A program made the translations under genes and the position numbers. A DNA stretch of 63,986 bases from CAZNPU01 sp964575335. GTDB lineage: Bacteria; Planctomycetota; Phycisphaerae; Phycisphaerales; SM1A02. Each line of letters starts with the position of its first letter. Position 1 is the first letter of the stretch. The notes under the pieces are model-generated. The model searched no databases. It was not told where the DNA came from and worked only from the letters and a program-made list of their open reading frames with translations. The DNA is taken from contig CAZNPU010000016.1 in assembly GCA_964575335.1 (NCBI GenBank), positions 1 to 63,986 of the forward strand. Direction: 5' to 3'. This document shows, piece by piece, positions 53,381 through 62,180 of this stretch.

Positions 53381-54715
53381 GCACGGATAGGCGTTGACCG
53401 GCGGGCGGCCGACGGCGTAATAGGTGAAGCCCGCCTCGTGCATCTGCTCGCGGCGGTAGATGTTCCGACCGTCGAAGATGGTCTTTTCCTTCAATCGCCA
53501 GGCGATCTGATCGAAATCGGGGTGGCGGAACTCGCTCCACTCGGTGCACACAATCAGCGCATCGCAGCCGGTCAGCGCATCGTACATGTGATCAAAGGTC
53601 TTCACCTCCGGCATCACGGCATTGAGGTTCGGACCGGCAACGGGGTCGTACGCATGCACCTTGGCGCCGGCCTTGAGCGCAAACTGCATCAGCGTGATCG
53701 ACGGCGCTTCGCGGATGTCGTCGGTTTCGGGCTTGAACGCAATACCCCAGAATGCAAGCGTGCGTCCGGTCAGGTCTTCGCCGAAGTGCCGAATCACCTT
53801 GTTCCAGAAGAAAGACCGCTGGTTCTGATTCACCTCATGGACGGCCGCGTTGAGCTTGCAGTCAAATCCCACTGCCTTGCCCATGCGCACCACAGCCAGC
53901 GTGTCCTTGGGGAAGCACGATCCGCCGTACCCCAACCCCGGATAGAGGAACTGTTTGCCAATGCGATGATCGGCGCACATGCCTTCGCGCACAAAGCGCA
54001 CATCTGCACCGTAGAACTCGCACAACGCTGCAATTTCATTGATAAAGCTGATCTTTGCCGCCAACATGGCGTTGGAGGCGTACTTGACCATCTCCGACGA
54101 ACGCACGTCCATGATGTAAATGGGGTTGCCTTGTCGGACAAACGGTTCGTAAAGATCGCGCAGGATGCGAGCCGCAACGTCATCGTCAACGCCGCAGATC
54201 ACCCGATCGGGCTTCATGAAATCGTTGACGGCTGCACCTTCCTTCAGAAACTCGGGGTTGTTGGCGATATGGAAGGGATATTTGGTCTTTGATTGAATCA
54301 GATCGCGCACCCGATGCGACGTGCCTACCGGCACGGTGGATTTGACCACAATCAGCTTGGGCATTGCATCCGGGCCAAGCGATTCGATCACCTCAGCGAT
54401 ATCCTCAGCCACGTCCAGCACGTGCCGCACATCGGCTGAGCCGTCTTCATCCGACGGCGTACCGACGCAGATGAAAATGACCTGGGCATCGCGATACGCT
54501 GCGCGCTTGTCGGTGGTGAACGTCAGACGGCCGGCAGCGGTATTGCGGTCGATGATGTCTTTCAATCCCGGCTCGTAGATCGGCACCTCGCCGCGGTTGA
54601 GCATGTCGATTTTGTTCTGGTCGATATCGAGGCAGATCACATCATTGCCGGTGGCAGCCAGGCATGCGCCTGTGACCAATCCGACATAGCCTGTGCCAAC
54701 CATGGTAAGTCTCAT
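53378..54715 (-). CDS. ugd: UDP-glucose 6-dehydrogenase
   Basis: NAD-dependent two-step oxidation of UDP-glucose to UDP-glucuronate, for capsule or envelope polysaccharides. The 445 residues have NAD-binding GTGYVGLVTG (7-16), ICVGTPSDEDG, VVKSTVPVGT, the EFLKEGAAVNDFMKPDR substrate region, the catalytic Cys in GLGYGGSCFPKDT, and ALAFWGIAFKPETDDIREAPS. AAGGA lies about 9 bases before the ATG. It could also be a UDP-N-acetyl-mannosamine dehydrogenase paralogue, but the motifs fit Ugd best. Confidence 0.96.
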   Translation of the reverse strand: MRLTMVGTGYVGLVTGACLAATGNDVICLDIDQNKIDMLNRGEVPIYEPGLKDIIDRNTAAGRLTFTTDKRAAYRDAQVIFICVGTPSDEDGSADVRHVLDVAEDIAEVIESLGPDAMPKLIVVKSTVPVGTSHRVRDLIQSKTKYPFHIANNPEFLKEGAAVNDFMKPDRVICGVDDDVAARILRDLYEPFVRQGNPIYIMDVRSSEMVKYASNAMLAAKISFINEIAALCEFYGADVRFVREGMCADHRIGKQFLYPGLGYGGSCFPKDTLAVVRMGKAVGFDCKLNAAVHEVNQNQRSFFWNKVIRHFGEDLTGRTLAFWGIAFKPETDDIREAPSITLMQFALKAGAKVHAYDPVAGPNLNAVMPEVKTFDHMYDALTGCDALIVCTEWSEFRHPDFDQIAWRLKEKTIFDGRNIYRREQMHEAGFTYYAVGRPPVNAYPC

Positions 54716-54884
54716 CGTGTGCGATCCTTCGCGAGGGAGAATATGCGATGGTGAAATCGGGCCACACTATATGGCAACCAGCCCCAGCCTGAGCACTGGA
54801 AATTGATCGGCAATGACGCAGCTGCGCCTGCCTGGGGCGGGGGACAGGGGGCTGTTGCCATGAATGATCGGCAAAGAGCGCGGC

Positions 54885-55394
54885 TCAGGCCACGGCCAGC
54901 GCGTCAAGTGCGCCTTCCAGTTCAAGCAGAATTCGCTTGGTGCCGAGTTCGCTGCCGTTTTGATCGCAACTGCCGCCAAATCCGTGCAACTGCCGATCGG
55001 AACCGACCACGCGATGACAGGGAATGATCACGGGCAGGGGATTATTGCGCATTGCCTGGCCAGCCGCCCTTGCAGCGCCACTTGTGGACCCGGCGCGGAT
55101 GGCCAGTTCGCCGTAGCTGATGGTCTGGCCGCGCGGAATCCTGCGGCAGGCGTCCCAGCACCGCCGATAAAAATCGCTGCCCTGGGGCGTGGGAACATCG
55201 GAAAAGTCAACAGCCTCGCCAGCGAAATATCGCACGAGACGATCGCCGAGGTCAGCAAGCAACTCCGCATCCTCGCGTGAACCGGCGAGCATGGCGCGCA
55301 CGTTGTCGTTCATCCAGGTCGTGACCAATCGACCGTCCTCATAAAGAATGATGATAAACGGGCCCGTGCAGGTGTCGAGGATTCGATGTCGCAT
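54885..55394 (-). CDS. ogt: Methylated-DNA--protein-cysteine methyltransferase
   Basis: Suicide repair protein for O6-methylguanine. The 169 residues contain the methyl-acceptor Cys in IIPCHRVVGSD, the helix-turn-helix ISYGELAIRAGSTSGAARAAGQAMRNNP with the arginine finger, and the Asn hinge. The N-terminal domain is short and atypical. The usual GxGGFxG variant near the end reads LHGFGGSC. The two small membrane ORFs directly upstream on the same strand could be co-transcribed. Confidence 0.95.
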   Translation of the reverse strand: MRHRILDTCTGPFIIILYEDGRLVTTWMNDNVRAMLAGSREDAELLADLGDRLVRYFAGEAVDFSDVPTPQGSDFYRRCWDACRRIPRGQTISYGELAIRAGSTSGAARAAGQAMRNNPLPVIIPCHRVVGSDRQLHGFGGSCDQNGSELGTKRILLELEGALDALAVA

Positions 55395-55426
55395 GGTGTG
55401 GCTCCGATCCGAGCGAATGGCTGCTG

Positions 55427-55564
55427 TCAGGACAGTGTACCGGCCGTGTGCTGTCCGGTGGCGTCGGCATCCGGTCGACGCTGCACGGCGGCGATGTGCA
55501 ACAGGTAAAAGCCCAGGATAAGGATAAGCGTGACTGACGCGCCGGTAATCTGAATAGCCCGCAC
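55427..55564 (-). CDS. 45-residue membrane peptide upstream of ogt
   Basis: A GTG-started ORF with GAGGTG exactly 6 bases before the start (complement of 55571-55576). It encodes a short N-terminus, one hydrophobic helix of about 18 residues (VTLILILGFYLLHIAAV, residues 11-27) and a polar tail (RRPDADATGQH). No known family. It ends 32 bases before ogt on the same strand. The ribosome-binding site and a clean single-pass helix are the evidence; a function is not visible. Confidence 0.55.
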   Translation of the reverse strand: MRAIQITGASVTLILILGFYLLHIAAVQRRPDADATGQHTAGTLS

Positions 55565-55633
55565 AGTTTTCACCTCGGTAACCGAATTAGACTGTTTCAG
55601 AAACACCCCACGCGATCGTCAGCAGGCACAAGA

Positions 55634-55789
55634 TCATCCGAGAGGACGCTGTTGTGGGAAGCCCGCGCCGCCGCCGGCCCATGCGCGAAGCCAGGTCTGA
55701 TCAAGCACAAGTGTTGTTGCGGCTCCGGCAATCGCGCAGATCAGCGTCAGCAGGTTCCACTTTGTGATGGCTTTGCGATTCTTGGCGAT
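55634..55789 (-). CDS. 51-codon membrane peptide with apparent ATC start
   Basis: The frame reads (I/M)AKNRKAITKWN, then a hydrophobic helix (LLTLICAIAGAATTLVL, residues 13-29) and a Trp/Gly/Pro tail (DQTWLRAWAGGGAGF). AAGGGG lies 6 bases before codon 1, the right distance, but codon 1 is ATC (complement of 55787-55789); no ATG, GTG or TTG precedes it in frame after the last stop. Either ATC is used, the base is a sequencing or assembly error for ATG, or the gene has just lost its start. Same strand as the next small ORF and ogt. Confidence 0.45.
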   Translation of the reverse strand: MAKNRKAITKWNLLTLICAIAGAATTLVLDQTWLRAWAGGGAGFPQQRPLG

Positions 55790-55836
55790 GGTTTTCCCCT
55801 TCAGTCGGCTTTTCGGCGCTTTGTGGAGCTGCTTTT

Positions 55837-57366
55837 TTAACGAGCGCCGCCGATCCAGAACAAATCAGCTACGATCGGCAGGTGATCTGACGCAATGGCG
55901 GTGTCGTCAGGCTCGGTGCCGTGGACATCGCGCCATCGCGGGGAAAGATCGCTGGCGTCGTACACGAACGCTCGGCCAAGACGCATTGCGGAATCGGCGT
56001 AAAGCAGATAATCCAGCGTTGCGGGGGCAAAGGGTTGTCTGGCGTCGGCCCATGTGTCGTTGCTGAGGCCGTCAAGCTGCAGCGCGTCAGCTACAGTCAG
56101 GGATGACTGATCAAAGTCCAGGCCAAGCATCATGAGTTCCAGCGGCTCGCGGCCGCCCACCAGATTGAAATCGCCTGCGACGACAAGTCCATCCAATCCG
56201 CCCTGTTCACAGGCAGCGCGAATCGCTTCACGAATAGCGGTGACCTCTTCAATGCGCGTTTCATCCTCGCGCCCGCCGATTCGGCCGCAGCATTTGAGAT
56301 GCACTGACACAGCAAGAAACCGCCTGCTGCCGGCTTCAATAATCGCCCCCGCAGCGCGAACGGTTCGATGCGGTTGATCGAGAAACGATACGAGCCGAAA
56401 TTGTTCGGAAGGTTCAACAGGCAGCGCACTGGCGACGGCTGAGCGCAGGTCGCCTCCGCCTTCACCGAGAACGACCGTCCACTGTCGGCGGCCTCGACCG
56501 CTCTCAGCCAGCACACCATTCAGAAATCGCTCAAGTTCTTCAGCGGAGGTTGTTTCCGGCAACTCCTGCAGCAGCAGCACATCGGGGTTGAGGGCTGCCA
56601 GTGTGCGGGCGAACGGCTGGGGATCGGTCAGCATCGCCCCGTGATGCACGTTCCAGCTCACCACGCGAACCGCATCGCGGGCTGGACGCGCCAGCGGATC
56701 ACTGGCCTGCTCAATTGCCCGAGGGTGCGGATCAAAGGGAATCGACAGCTCGTGCGTGAATGGATCAGTCTCATCGCGCAGCTCGCCATTGGAATCGAGA
56801 TATACGAGCTTGGCATTCAAGGTCTCGCCGAGGAACATCGGAGGCGTCTGCGGTAGCCTGATGCCGCGGTCGATGCGAAACTCCATGCGCCGGCCCGCAT
56901 ACGTGGGGCCGAACCGCAAGCCGATGTCATAGGGGCCAAGCTGTCTGGCGCTCGGGTCATTGGGATCGGGGTGATAGGTTGTGGAGCGAACGCCCATGCC
57001 CATGCTGGGACGATTGGGCGAGCGCCGGTTGGGCGGCGTGAGTTCGACGATCATGTCAACGCCCGGCAGACCAAAATATTCATGGCCGGTGGCTGGCTCG
57101 CCATCAACGTCCAGCAGAATCATGGCAGTGCCGTCCAGCCCCTGCGCGTTCACCGTGCGGCCGAGGTCGATTTTGAGATATACGTGCCGGGCGTCATGTG
57201 CTGCCTTCACGTTGCCGAAATCCACGAATGCGTTGGGAGCGTCAGCAGGGTCGGTGACTGCGACAGCAACGGCAGCCCAATCGTCAAATGTGCCGTCGAT
57301 GACGATTTGGCCCGTAGGCGGCTGGGAGACATTCGCAAGCGCAGACAGCAGTAACGTGAGCAGCAT
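55837..57366 (-). CDS. Exported endonuclease/exonuclease/phosphatase-family protein with N-terminal beta-sandwich domain
   Basis: A 509-residue protein. A short signal peptide (LLTLLLSALANVSQ) leads into a carbohydrate-binding-like beta-sandwich domain of about 200 residues (IDGTFDDWAAVAVAVTDP is the opening typical of CBM9-like domains). The EEP catalytic domain follows from about residue 245: VRVVSWNVHHG (Asn and His), VLLLQELPET (metal Glu), VVAGDFNLVGG (Asp/Asn), TLDYLLY (Asp) and the terminal SDHLPIVADLF (catalytic His). It probably hydrolyses phosphodiesters outside the cell: DNA, RNA or phospholipid. AGGA lies 6 bases before the ATG at 57366. Confidence 0.9.
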   Translation of the reverse strand: MLLTLLLSALANVSQPPTGQIVIDGTFDDWAAVAVAVTDPADAPNAFVDFGNVKAAHDARHVYLKIDLGRTVNAQGLDGTAMILLDVDGEPATGHEYFGLPGVDMIVELTPPNRRSPNRPSMGMGVRSTTYHPDPNDPSARQLGPYDIGLRFGPTYAGRRMEFRIDRGIRLPQTPPMFLGETLNAKLVYLDSNGELRDETDPFTHELSIPFDPHPRAIEQASDPLARPARDAVRVVSWNVHHGAMLTDPQPFARTLAALNPDVLLLQELPETTSAEELERFLNGVLAESGRGRRQWTVVLGEGGGDLRSAVASALPVEPSEQFRLVSFLDQPHRTVRAAGAIIEAGSRRFLAVSVHLKCCGRIGGREDETRIEEVTAIREAIRAACEQGGLDGLVVAGDFNLVGGREPLELMMLGLDFDQSSLTVADALQLDGLSNDTWADARQPFAPATLDYLLYADSAMRLGRAFVYDASDLSPRWRDVHGTEPDDTAIASDHLPIVADLFWIGGAR

Positions 57367-57715
57367 GTGATTTCCTGGAGCGAGATGAATCTGGAATTGG
57401 AAGGCGATTTGACTGCCGGTATGGTACGGCGCGCATGTCATATGAGATGAAGGCGGCGCACAAGTTCCGGCAGTTGACCGATTTCCAACCGGCAGCATGC
57501 TGCGCTGCGGATACGAGCTTGCGCAGCGTCGTGTGGCAACGTACATGCGTGTGCAGCACACGGGGGTAAAGGGCCTGGCTGGAGACGCTGCAGCCGAAAC
57601 CGGCGCGTGAGAGCCGATGGCGCTGGCGGCGCTGGCAGCCGCATTGTCGGGGTGGTTTGCGCCGGATTGAAGTCCGCAACCGGTACGAATGGTTCGACCT
57701 CGCTACCATACCGGC

Positions 57716-59035
57716 ATGAATAGCACGACAACAACGCCACAACCTGCTGCGATGCCGACCGTCAACCTTGATCCTCTCTCCGTCGAACTGCTCGAACTGC
57801 TTCACCAGCACGATGGCGAAGTCGCCCGCATCCTTGCTGCGGAGGCGGAGCGGCAGGCGACCACGCTGGAGCTTATCGCCAGCGAGAATCACGTCAGTCC
57901 CGCGGTCATGCACGCCATGGGAACGTGGATGACCAACAAGTACGCTGAGGGGTATCCCGGCAAGCGGTATTACGGCGGATGCGAGTTTCACGATCAGGTG
58001 GAAGAGCTTGCCCGCGAGCGCGCCAAGAAGCTGTTTCAGTGCAAGTTCGCCAACGTGCAGCCTCATTCGGGCGCCAACGCCAACATCGCTGCGTTCATGG
58101 CGCTGTGCAATCCTGGCGACACGATCCTCTCGCTGCCGATCAAATCAGGCGGGCACCTTTCGCACGGCCTGAAGCCCAACTTCTCCGGTACGTTCTACAA
58201 CATCGTCGATTACGATCTGGATCCGCAAAGCGAGACGCTCGATTACGACGCGATCGCGGCGATTGCGCGCGAGTGCCGGCCTCGCATGATCATCTGCGGC
58301 TACAGCGCGTATCCGCGCGTCATTGATTTCGCCAGATTCCGTGCGATTGCTGATGAAGTGGGGGCGTATCTGATGGCTGACATCGCGCATATTGCGGGTC
58401 TGGTCGCCGCCGGCGTGCATCCTTCGCCGTTCCCGCACGCACATGTGGTGACGACGACAACGCACAAGACCCTGCGCGGCCCGCGCGGCGGCCTGGTGCT
58501 GTCCGATGATGAAGAGATCGCCAAAAAGGTCGATCGAAAAGTGTTCCCGGGCAGCCAGGGCGGACCACTCATGCACATCATCGCTGCGAAGGCGGTGGCG
58601 TTCGGCGAAGCGCTGAAACCGGAGTTCCGCACCTACTGTCAGCAGATCGTCAATAACGCACGTGCGCTGGCTGACGCGCTGGTGTCGCACGGCTATCGCC
58701 TGTGTTCAGGCGGCACCGACAATCACCTCATGCTGGTTGATCTTCGTCAGCGATCGGAAAACCTCACGGGCGCGGATGCGGAGAAATGGCTGGAGTCTGC
58801 GGGCATTATCGTGAATAAAAACGGCATTCCCAACGACCCAAGGCCGCCCATGGTGACCAGCGGTTTGCGTCTCGGCACGCCCGCCCTGACAACGCGAGGC
58901 ATGAAGGAAAACGAAATGCGCGAGGTGGCGGCGCTGCTGGATCGCGTCATGGGCTCCAACGGCGACGCGACAACCTGCCGCGATGTGCGCGAGAAGGTAC
59001 GCGACCTGTGCGCACGGTTCCCGCTGTGGCATTGA
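57716..59035 (+). CDS. glyA: Serine hydroxymethyltransferase
   Basis: PLP enzyme interconverting serine and glycine with THF, the main source of one-carbon units. The 439 residues compare with 417 in E. coli. Signatures: ELIASENHVSPAVM, NKYAEGYPGKRYYGGCEFHD, PHSGANANIAAF, MADIAHIAGLVAAGVHPSP and the Schiff-base lysine in TTTTHKTLRGPRGGL. The start MNSTTTTP is chosen; a second ATG 12 codons on (MPTVNLDP) is equally possible. Confidence 0.97.
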   Translation: MNSTTTTPQPAAMPTVNLDPLSVELLELLHQHDGEVARILAAEAERQATTLELIASENHVSPAVMHAMGTWMTNKYAEGYPGKRYYGGCEFHDQVEELARERAKKLFQCKFANVQPHSGANANIAAFMALCNPGDTILSLPIKSGGHLSHGLKPNFSGTFYNIVDYDLDPQSETLDYDAIAAIARECRPRMIICGYSAYPRVIDFARFRAIADEVGAYLMADIAHIAGLVAAGVHPSPFPHAHVVTTTTHKTLRGPRGGLVLSDDEEIAKKVDRKVFPGSQGGPLMHIIAAKAVAFGEALKPEFRTYCQQIVNNARALADALVSHGYRLCSGGTDNHLMLVDLRQRSENLTGADAEKWLESAGIIVNKNGIPNDPRPPMVTSGLRLGTPALTTRGMKENEMREVAALLDRVMGSNGDATTCRDVREKVRDLCARFPLWH

Positions 59036-59196
59036 TGCAAGGCTCAGGCAAGTGACGCCATGGGAAACGTGATGCTGCTTGCTGGTTGATTGAAACGCTT
59101 CAATTGCTGCCGCAGAGCGCAAGCTTGAAAGCTGCAGTCATCTGTTGATGCATCACGCTCACGCAGCATTGCAACTTGCAAAAACCAATCACAAAA

Positions 59197-59225
59197 GCCG
59201 ATGCGGAGCTCCGCATCGGCTTTTT
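59197..59225. terminator. Two-way terminator between glyA and the amidase
   Basis: A fully palindromic 24-mer (GCCGATGCGG at 59197-59206, AGCT, CCGCATCGGC at 59211-59220) has AAAA on its left and TTTTT on its right. It therefore works on both strands for the two convergent genes. Confidence 0.95.
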
Positions 59226-59243
59226 CAATGCAAATGCGCGTTT

Positions 59244-60092
59244 TCAGCACCCCTGCGCCACCGCGCTCCATGCCTTGGCGTAAACATCTGCCCTCACCGG
59301 CAGATAGCCCGGGTAATCGATCTTCGCCTGGCGGATCGTTGCGGCATCGATCGTCACCACGCCCACTGGGTCGGTGGTTTCCAGCAGTATGCGGCCGTTG
59401 GGAGCGACAGCAATCGACGGCCCGCCGATCAGCACGTCCTGCTCCGGTGCCGGCCGATTGACCGAAAGCACATACAGACAACTGGTCAGCGCATTGGCTT
59501 GGAAGACGACGCGCCAGCGTTCATATGTCGCCAGTTCGGTCGAGCGCGGCGCAACGACCAGCTTGGCGCCCATTGCGCCGAGCAGATGCGAGCCTTCCGG
59601 ACGATTGATGTCAGAGCAGATCTGTACGCCGAAGGGAAAACCAAGGTGGTCAAACACCGGCGAGGGCGTATCGCCCGCTTCGTAGTGGCTGGTTTCCCAG
59701 AACCCGGGCTCTTCGGGAATGTGAATTTTCTGGAAGCTGCCAACAAGCTGGCCCTGAGCGTCGAACACCAGGGCGGTATTGTGCCGCCGACCTGTATCCG
59801 GATCGCGCACGATCACCCCGCCTACAAGCGAGATGCCGATCGCTTTGGCAGCTTCGGACTGCATGCGCCAGCGTGGGCCGCCGGGCGCTTCAGCATCGTC
59901 ATCGCGGGCCTGCTTGGTTGCAGGCGACCAAGGGTTCAGGGGAAGTTCCGGCAGCACAGCCAGTTCAGCGCCCTGCTGCTTGGCCTCTTCCAGCCGGCTT
60001 CGCAGGCGGGCTTCCGGGTTGTTGTCAAAAAAGACATCGCTGATCAGCGCGACGGTCAGGGTTTCACGCGACGAATTTGTTTCAGGATTCAT
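59244..60092 (-). CDS. Carbon-nitrogen hydrolase (nitrilase superfamily amidase)
   Basis: A 282-residue amidase with the full Glu-Lys-Cys catalytic triad: E49 region in AVLPELPLNPW, Lys in SFQKIHIPEEPGFWE, and Cys in GVQICSDINRPEG. Substrate is not evident; relatives include N-carbamoylputrescine amidase, beta-ureidopropionase and omega-amidase. KIHIPEEPGFWE with its extended loop points to the N-carbamoylputrescine/carbamoyl-amino-acid branch, weakly. The signal-less sequence implies a cytoplasmic enzyme. Confidence 0.92.
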   Translation of the reverse strand: MNPETNSSRETLTVALISDVFFDNNPEARLRSRLEEAKQQGAELAVLPELPLNPWSPATKQARDDDAEAPGGPRWRMQSEAAKAIGISLVGGVIVRDPDTGRRHNTALVFDAQGQLVGSFQKIHIPEEPGFWETSHYEAGDTPSPVFDHLGFPFGVQICSDINRPEGSHLLGAMGAKLVVAPRSTELATYERWRVVFQANALTSCLYVLSVNRPAPEQDVLIGGPSIAVAPNGRILLETTDPVGVVTIDAATIRQAKIDYPGYLPVRADVYAKAWSAVAQGC

Positions 60093-60311
60093 GCTCGTTG
60101 GACTCGCTTCAGGCTTCTGTGGGGGCAGAAGCGTAGCAGATGCGGCGGCTTTCGGGGAGGGGGTGAACCGAGCCGGTTGTCTGCTGGGTGAACATTGCTG
60201 AATCTCATGCCTGAACTGGCGGGTAGCGCGGCACAGCGCCTCACTGACGCAGCGGGACCAGTCAATTTAAACACTTCAACTCACCGATTTCCGCATAGGC
60301 TTTGGGCAGCA

Positions 60312-61064
60312 ATGGAAACTGTAGCCCACCAGCGTTTGAAGAAGCTCGCTTTGGCGTTTCTGCGCCAGCAGGGCTGCCTTGCCGCCATGAGCGAAGTGCG
60401 CTGCCCGATCTCGCGATTTCGGGTGGATGCGGTTGGGTACATGGACCGCCCGCCGCTTGATCAGCAACCGAATAGCGCTGACCGGCGCACGCGGCCGATT
60501 GAACCGAAAACGATCGTGATCGAATGCAAGCAATCGCGCAGCGACTTTCTGCGCGACAGTGAAGCTGCAAACGAACTGATTGCACTGCGTTCGCAACTGG
60601 ACCGCATTCGGCGATCCATCGAGGAATATCGAATCAAGCGAGAAGAGCCGCAACTGCAGCAGACCGGCACATCGCTTTTTGCGGAACTTGAAGAGTGGGA
60701 TTTCGCATCAAGCCGTCTGCCGAGCTACCGGAAGGTGTTGCGGCGACTGCGGCGGCTGGACGCCAAGTTGCATGGTGAAACAAAGTTCTTCCTGATGGCC
60801 CGCTATCGCCTGGCGGATCAACTGTATATCGCAGCGCCGCAGGGCGTTATTCGAAAGTGCGAACTGCCGGCAGGCTGGGGGCTGTTGGAGTGCCCCTTGC
60901 ACATGCTTCAGGAATCAGCCGAGAGCGACGGTGCTGATCAGCCGCCGATGTTGCGAGTATCGGTGGAAGCGCCGCTTCATGCCTCCCGGCCGGAGTATCG
61001 AACGCGCTTCCTGCGCAACATCGCTGTGGCTGCGAGTCTGGCGGTTCAGCGGTACAGCACATAA
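60312..61064 (+). CDS. Putative PD-(D/E)XK nuclease-like protein (MmcB-like)
   Basis: A 250-residue protein I assign only by fold. After an N-terminal helix (HQRLKKLALAFLRQQGC), FRVDAVGY (D39) is followed by TIVIECKQSRSDFLRD (E71, K73), the D...ExK arrangement of PD-(D/E)XK nucleases. MmcB, a DNA-repair protein of this fold, shares the IECK-SRSDF pattern. The middle is helical and charged (ELIALRSQLDRIRRSIEEY). A role in DNA repair or as a restriction-like nuclease is inferred. The ATG at 60312 is chosen as the point where conserved-looking sequence begins; the open frame extends upstream to 60195. Confidence 0.7.
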   Translation: METVAHQRLKKLALAFLRQQGCLAAMSEVRCPISRFRVDAVGYMDRPPLDQQPNSADRRTRPIEPKTIVIECKQSRSDFLRDSEAANELIALRSQLDRIRRSIEEYRIKREEPQLQQTGTSLFAELEEWDFASSRLPSYRKVLRRLRRLDAKLHGETKFFLMARYRLADQLYIAAPQGVIRKCELPAGWGLLECPLHMLQESAESDGADQPPMLRVSVEAPLHASRPEYRTRFLRNIAVAASLAVQRYST

Positions 61065-61109
61065 GTAATCATGTCGCAATAGGCAGCGATCGATGCCGTA
61101 AGGATGCTG

Positions 61110-62180
61110 TTATCCCCATGCGCTGATGACCGCCAGCAGATCGTCCACGTTCACCACTCCATCGCCGTTGACATCGGCAACGCATGGCGGGCCGCCGCTT
61201 GCGCAAACACCCCATGAACTGATGACGCCCAGTAGATCGTCCACATTCACCGAGCCGCTGCAGTCGATGTCGGCAGGTGTCGGCGGCTGCAATATCAGAG
61301 CAAATGCATCGAAGACCGGAAGATACTCCGACAGCGGCATTGAGTGACGCGCGCCGGGCACGATGCGCAGATGCGACTGCACATTGGCGCTTACCAGCGC
61401 TGCGTGAAGCAATTGGCTTTGGTTCATCGGAATAACCGTGTCGGCATCGCCGTGGACAATGCGAAATGGAGGATCGTCAATGGTGGCATGAGTGGCGGGA
61501 TTGGCGGAATGCACCAGCGCCACCAGGTCCGCGTAGTCAGGATTGTCCATGTTGTTGATGATGTCCTGAATCGGATGGCCGAACAGTTGCGACACGATGG
61601 AATCGGGATGATCGTGCGGCGGCACGGTGCCCAATGCAAAGAAATCGCTGGGCCCGAACATTGATGCAGCGGCCTGCACGCGGCTGGAGTGTTGGAGATA
61701 ATCGCCGACCGTGCCTTCCAGAGCCGCGACATCGCTGGACGTGCCGATCAGCGCAGCAAGATGCCCGCCGGTCGAATCGCCCAGCACGCCGAACCGGGCC
61801 GGGTCGATGCCGTACTGGCTGGCATTGGCGCGAAGCCACCGCACTGCGGCCTTGCAATCATGAATTTGGGCGGGAAACGGTGCGTTGTAACTGAAGCGGT
61901 AGTTGATGGAAGCGACGGCAAAGCCGCGCGACAGCAGGGCGGGAACATAAGGTTGCACCGCGTCCTTGTCGCCGGAAATCCACCCGCCGCCATGAATGAA
62001 GATTACCAGTGGCCGGGGCGCACACTGATTGGCCGGCAGGTAAAGATCGAGCACATGCCGATGGTGTTCGTTTGAATATGCCAGATGCGAATGCGTGGGG
62101 GTAACTTGCCCCCAGGCAGATGTGACAGCGGCGGTCAGGGTAAGGCAAAGCGCGAATATGCAGCAGTCATGTGAAGTCAT
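61110..62180 (-). CDS. Exported alpha/beta-hydrolase esterase with C-terminal dockerin-like repeats
   Basis: A 356-residue secreted enzyme. Signal peptide to about residue 24 (TSAWGQ). The hormone-sensitive-lipase/BD-FAE-like core has oxyanion HGGGW (63-67), the nucleophile S136 in GDSTGGH, an acid in HGDADTVIP and a histidine in GARHSMP. The last 70 residues are two dockerin-like calcium repeats (DIDCSGSVNVDDLLGVI and DVNGDGVVNVDDLLAVISAWG). Likely acts on acetylated or feruloylated polysaccharide or a small ester. The repeats match those of the 41204-42628 protein, so both may attach to the same surface partner. Confidence 0.92.
   Translation of the reverse strand: MTSHDCCIFALCLTLTAAVTSAWGQVTPTHSHLAYSNEHHRHVLDLYLPANQCAPRPLVIFIHGGGWISGDKDAVQPYVPALLSRGFAVASINYRFSYNAPFPAQIHDCKAAVRWLRANASQYGIDPARFGVLGDSTGGHLAALIGTSSDVAALEGTVGDYLQHSSRVQAAASMFGPSDFFALGTVPPHDHPDSIVSQLFGHPIQDIINNMDNPDYADLVALVHSANPATHATIDDPPFRIVHGDADTVIPMNQSQLLHAALVSANVQSHLRIVPGARHSMPLSEYLPVFDAFALILQPPTPADIDCSGSVNVDDLLGVISSWGVCASGGPPCVADVNGDGVVNVDDLLAVISAWG

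Noticed and set aside
55652..55840. 62-codon plus-strand ORF in the ogt upstream region
   Set aside because: It is antisense to a better-supported minus-strand membrane micro-ORF and has no ribosome-binding site.
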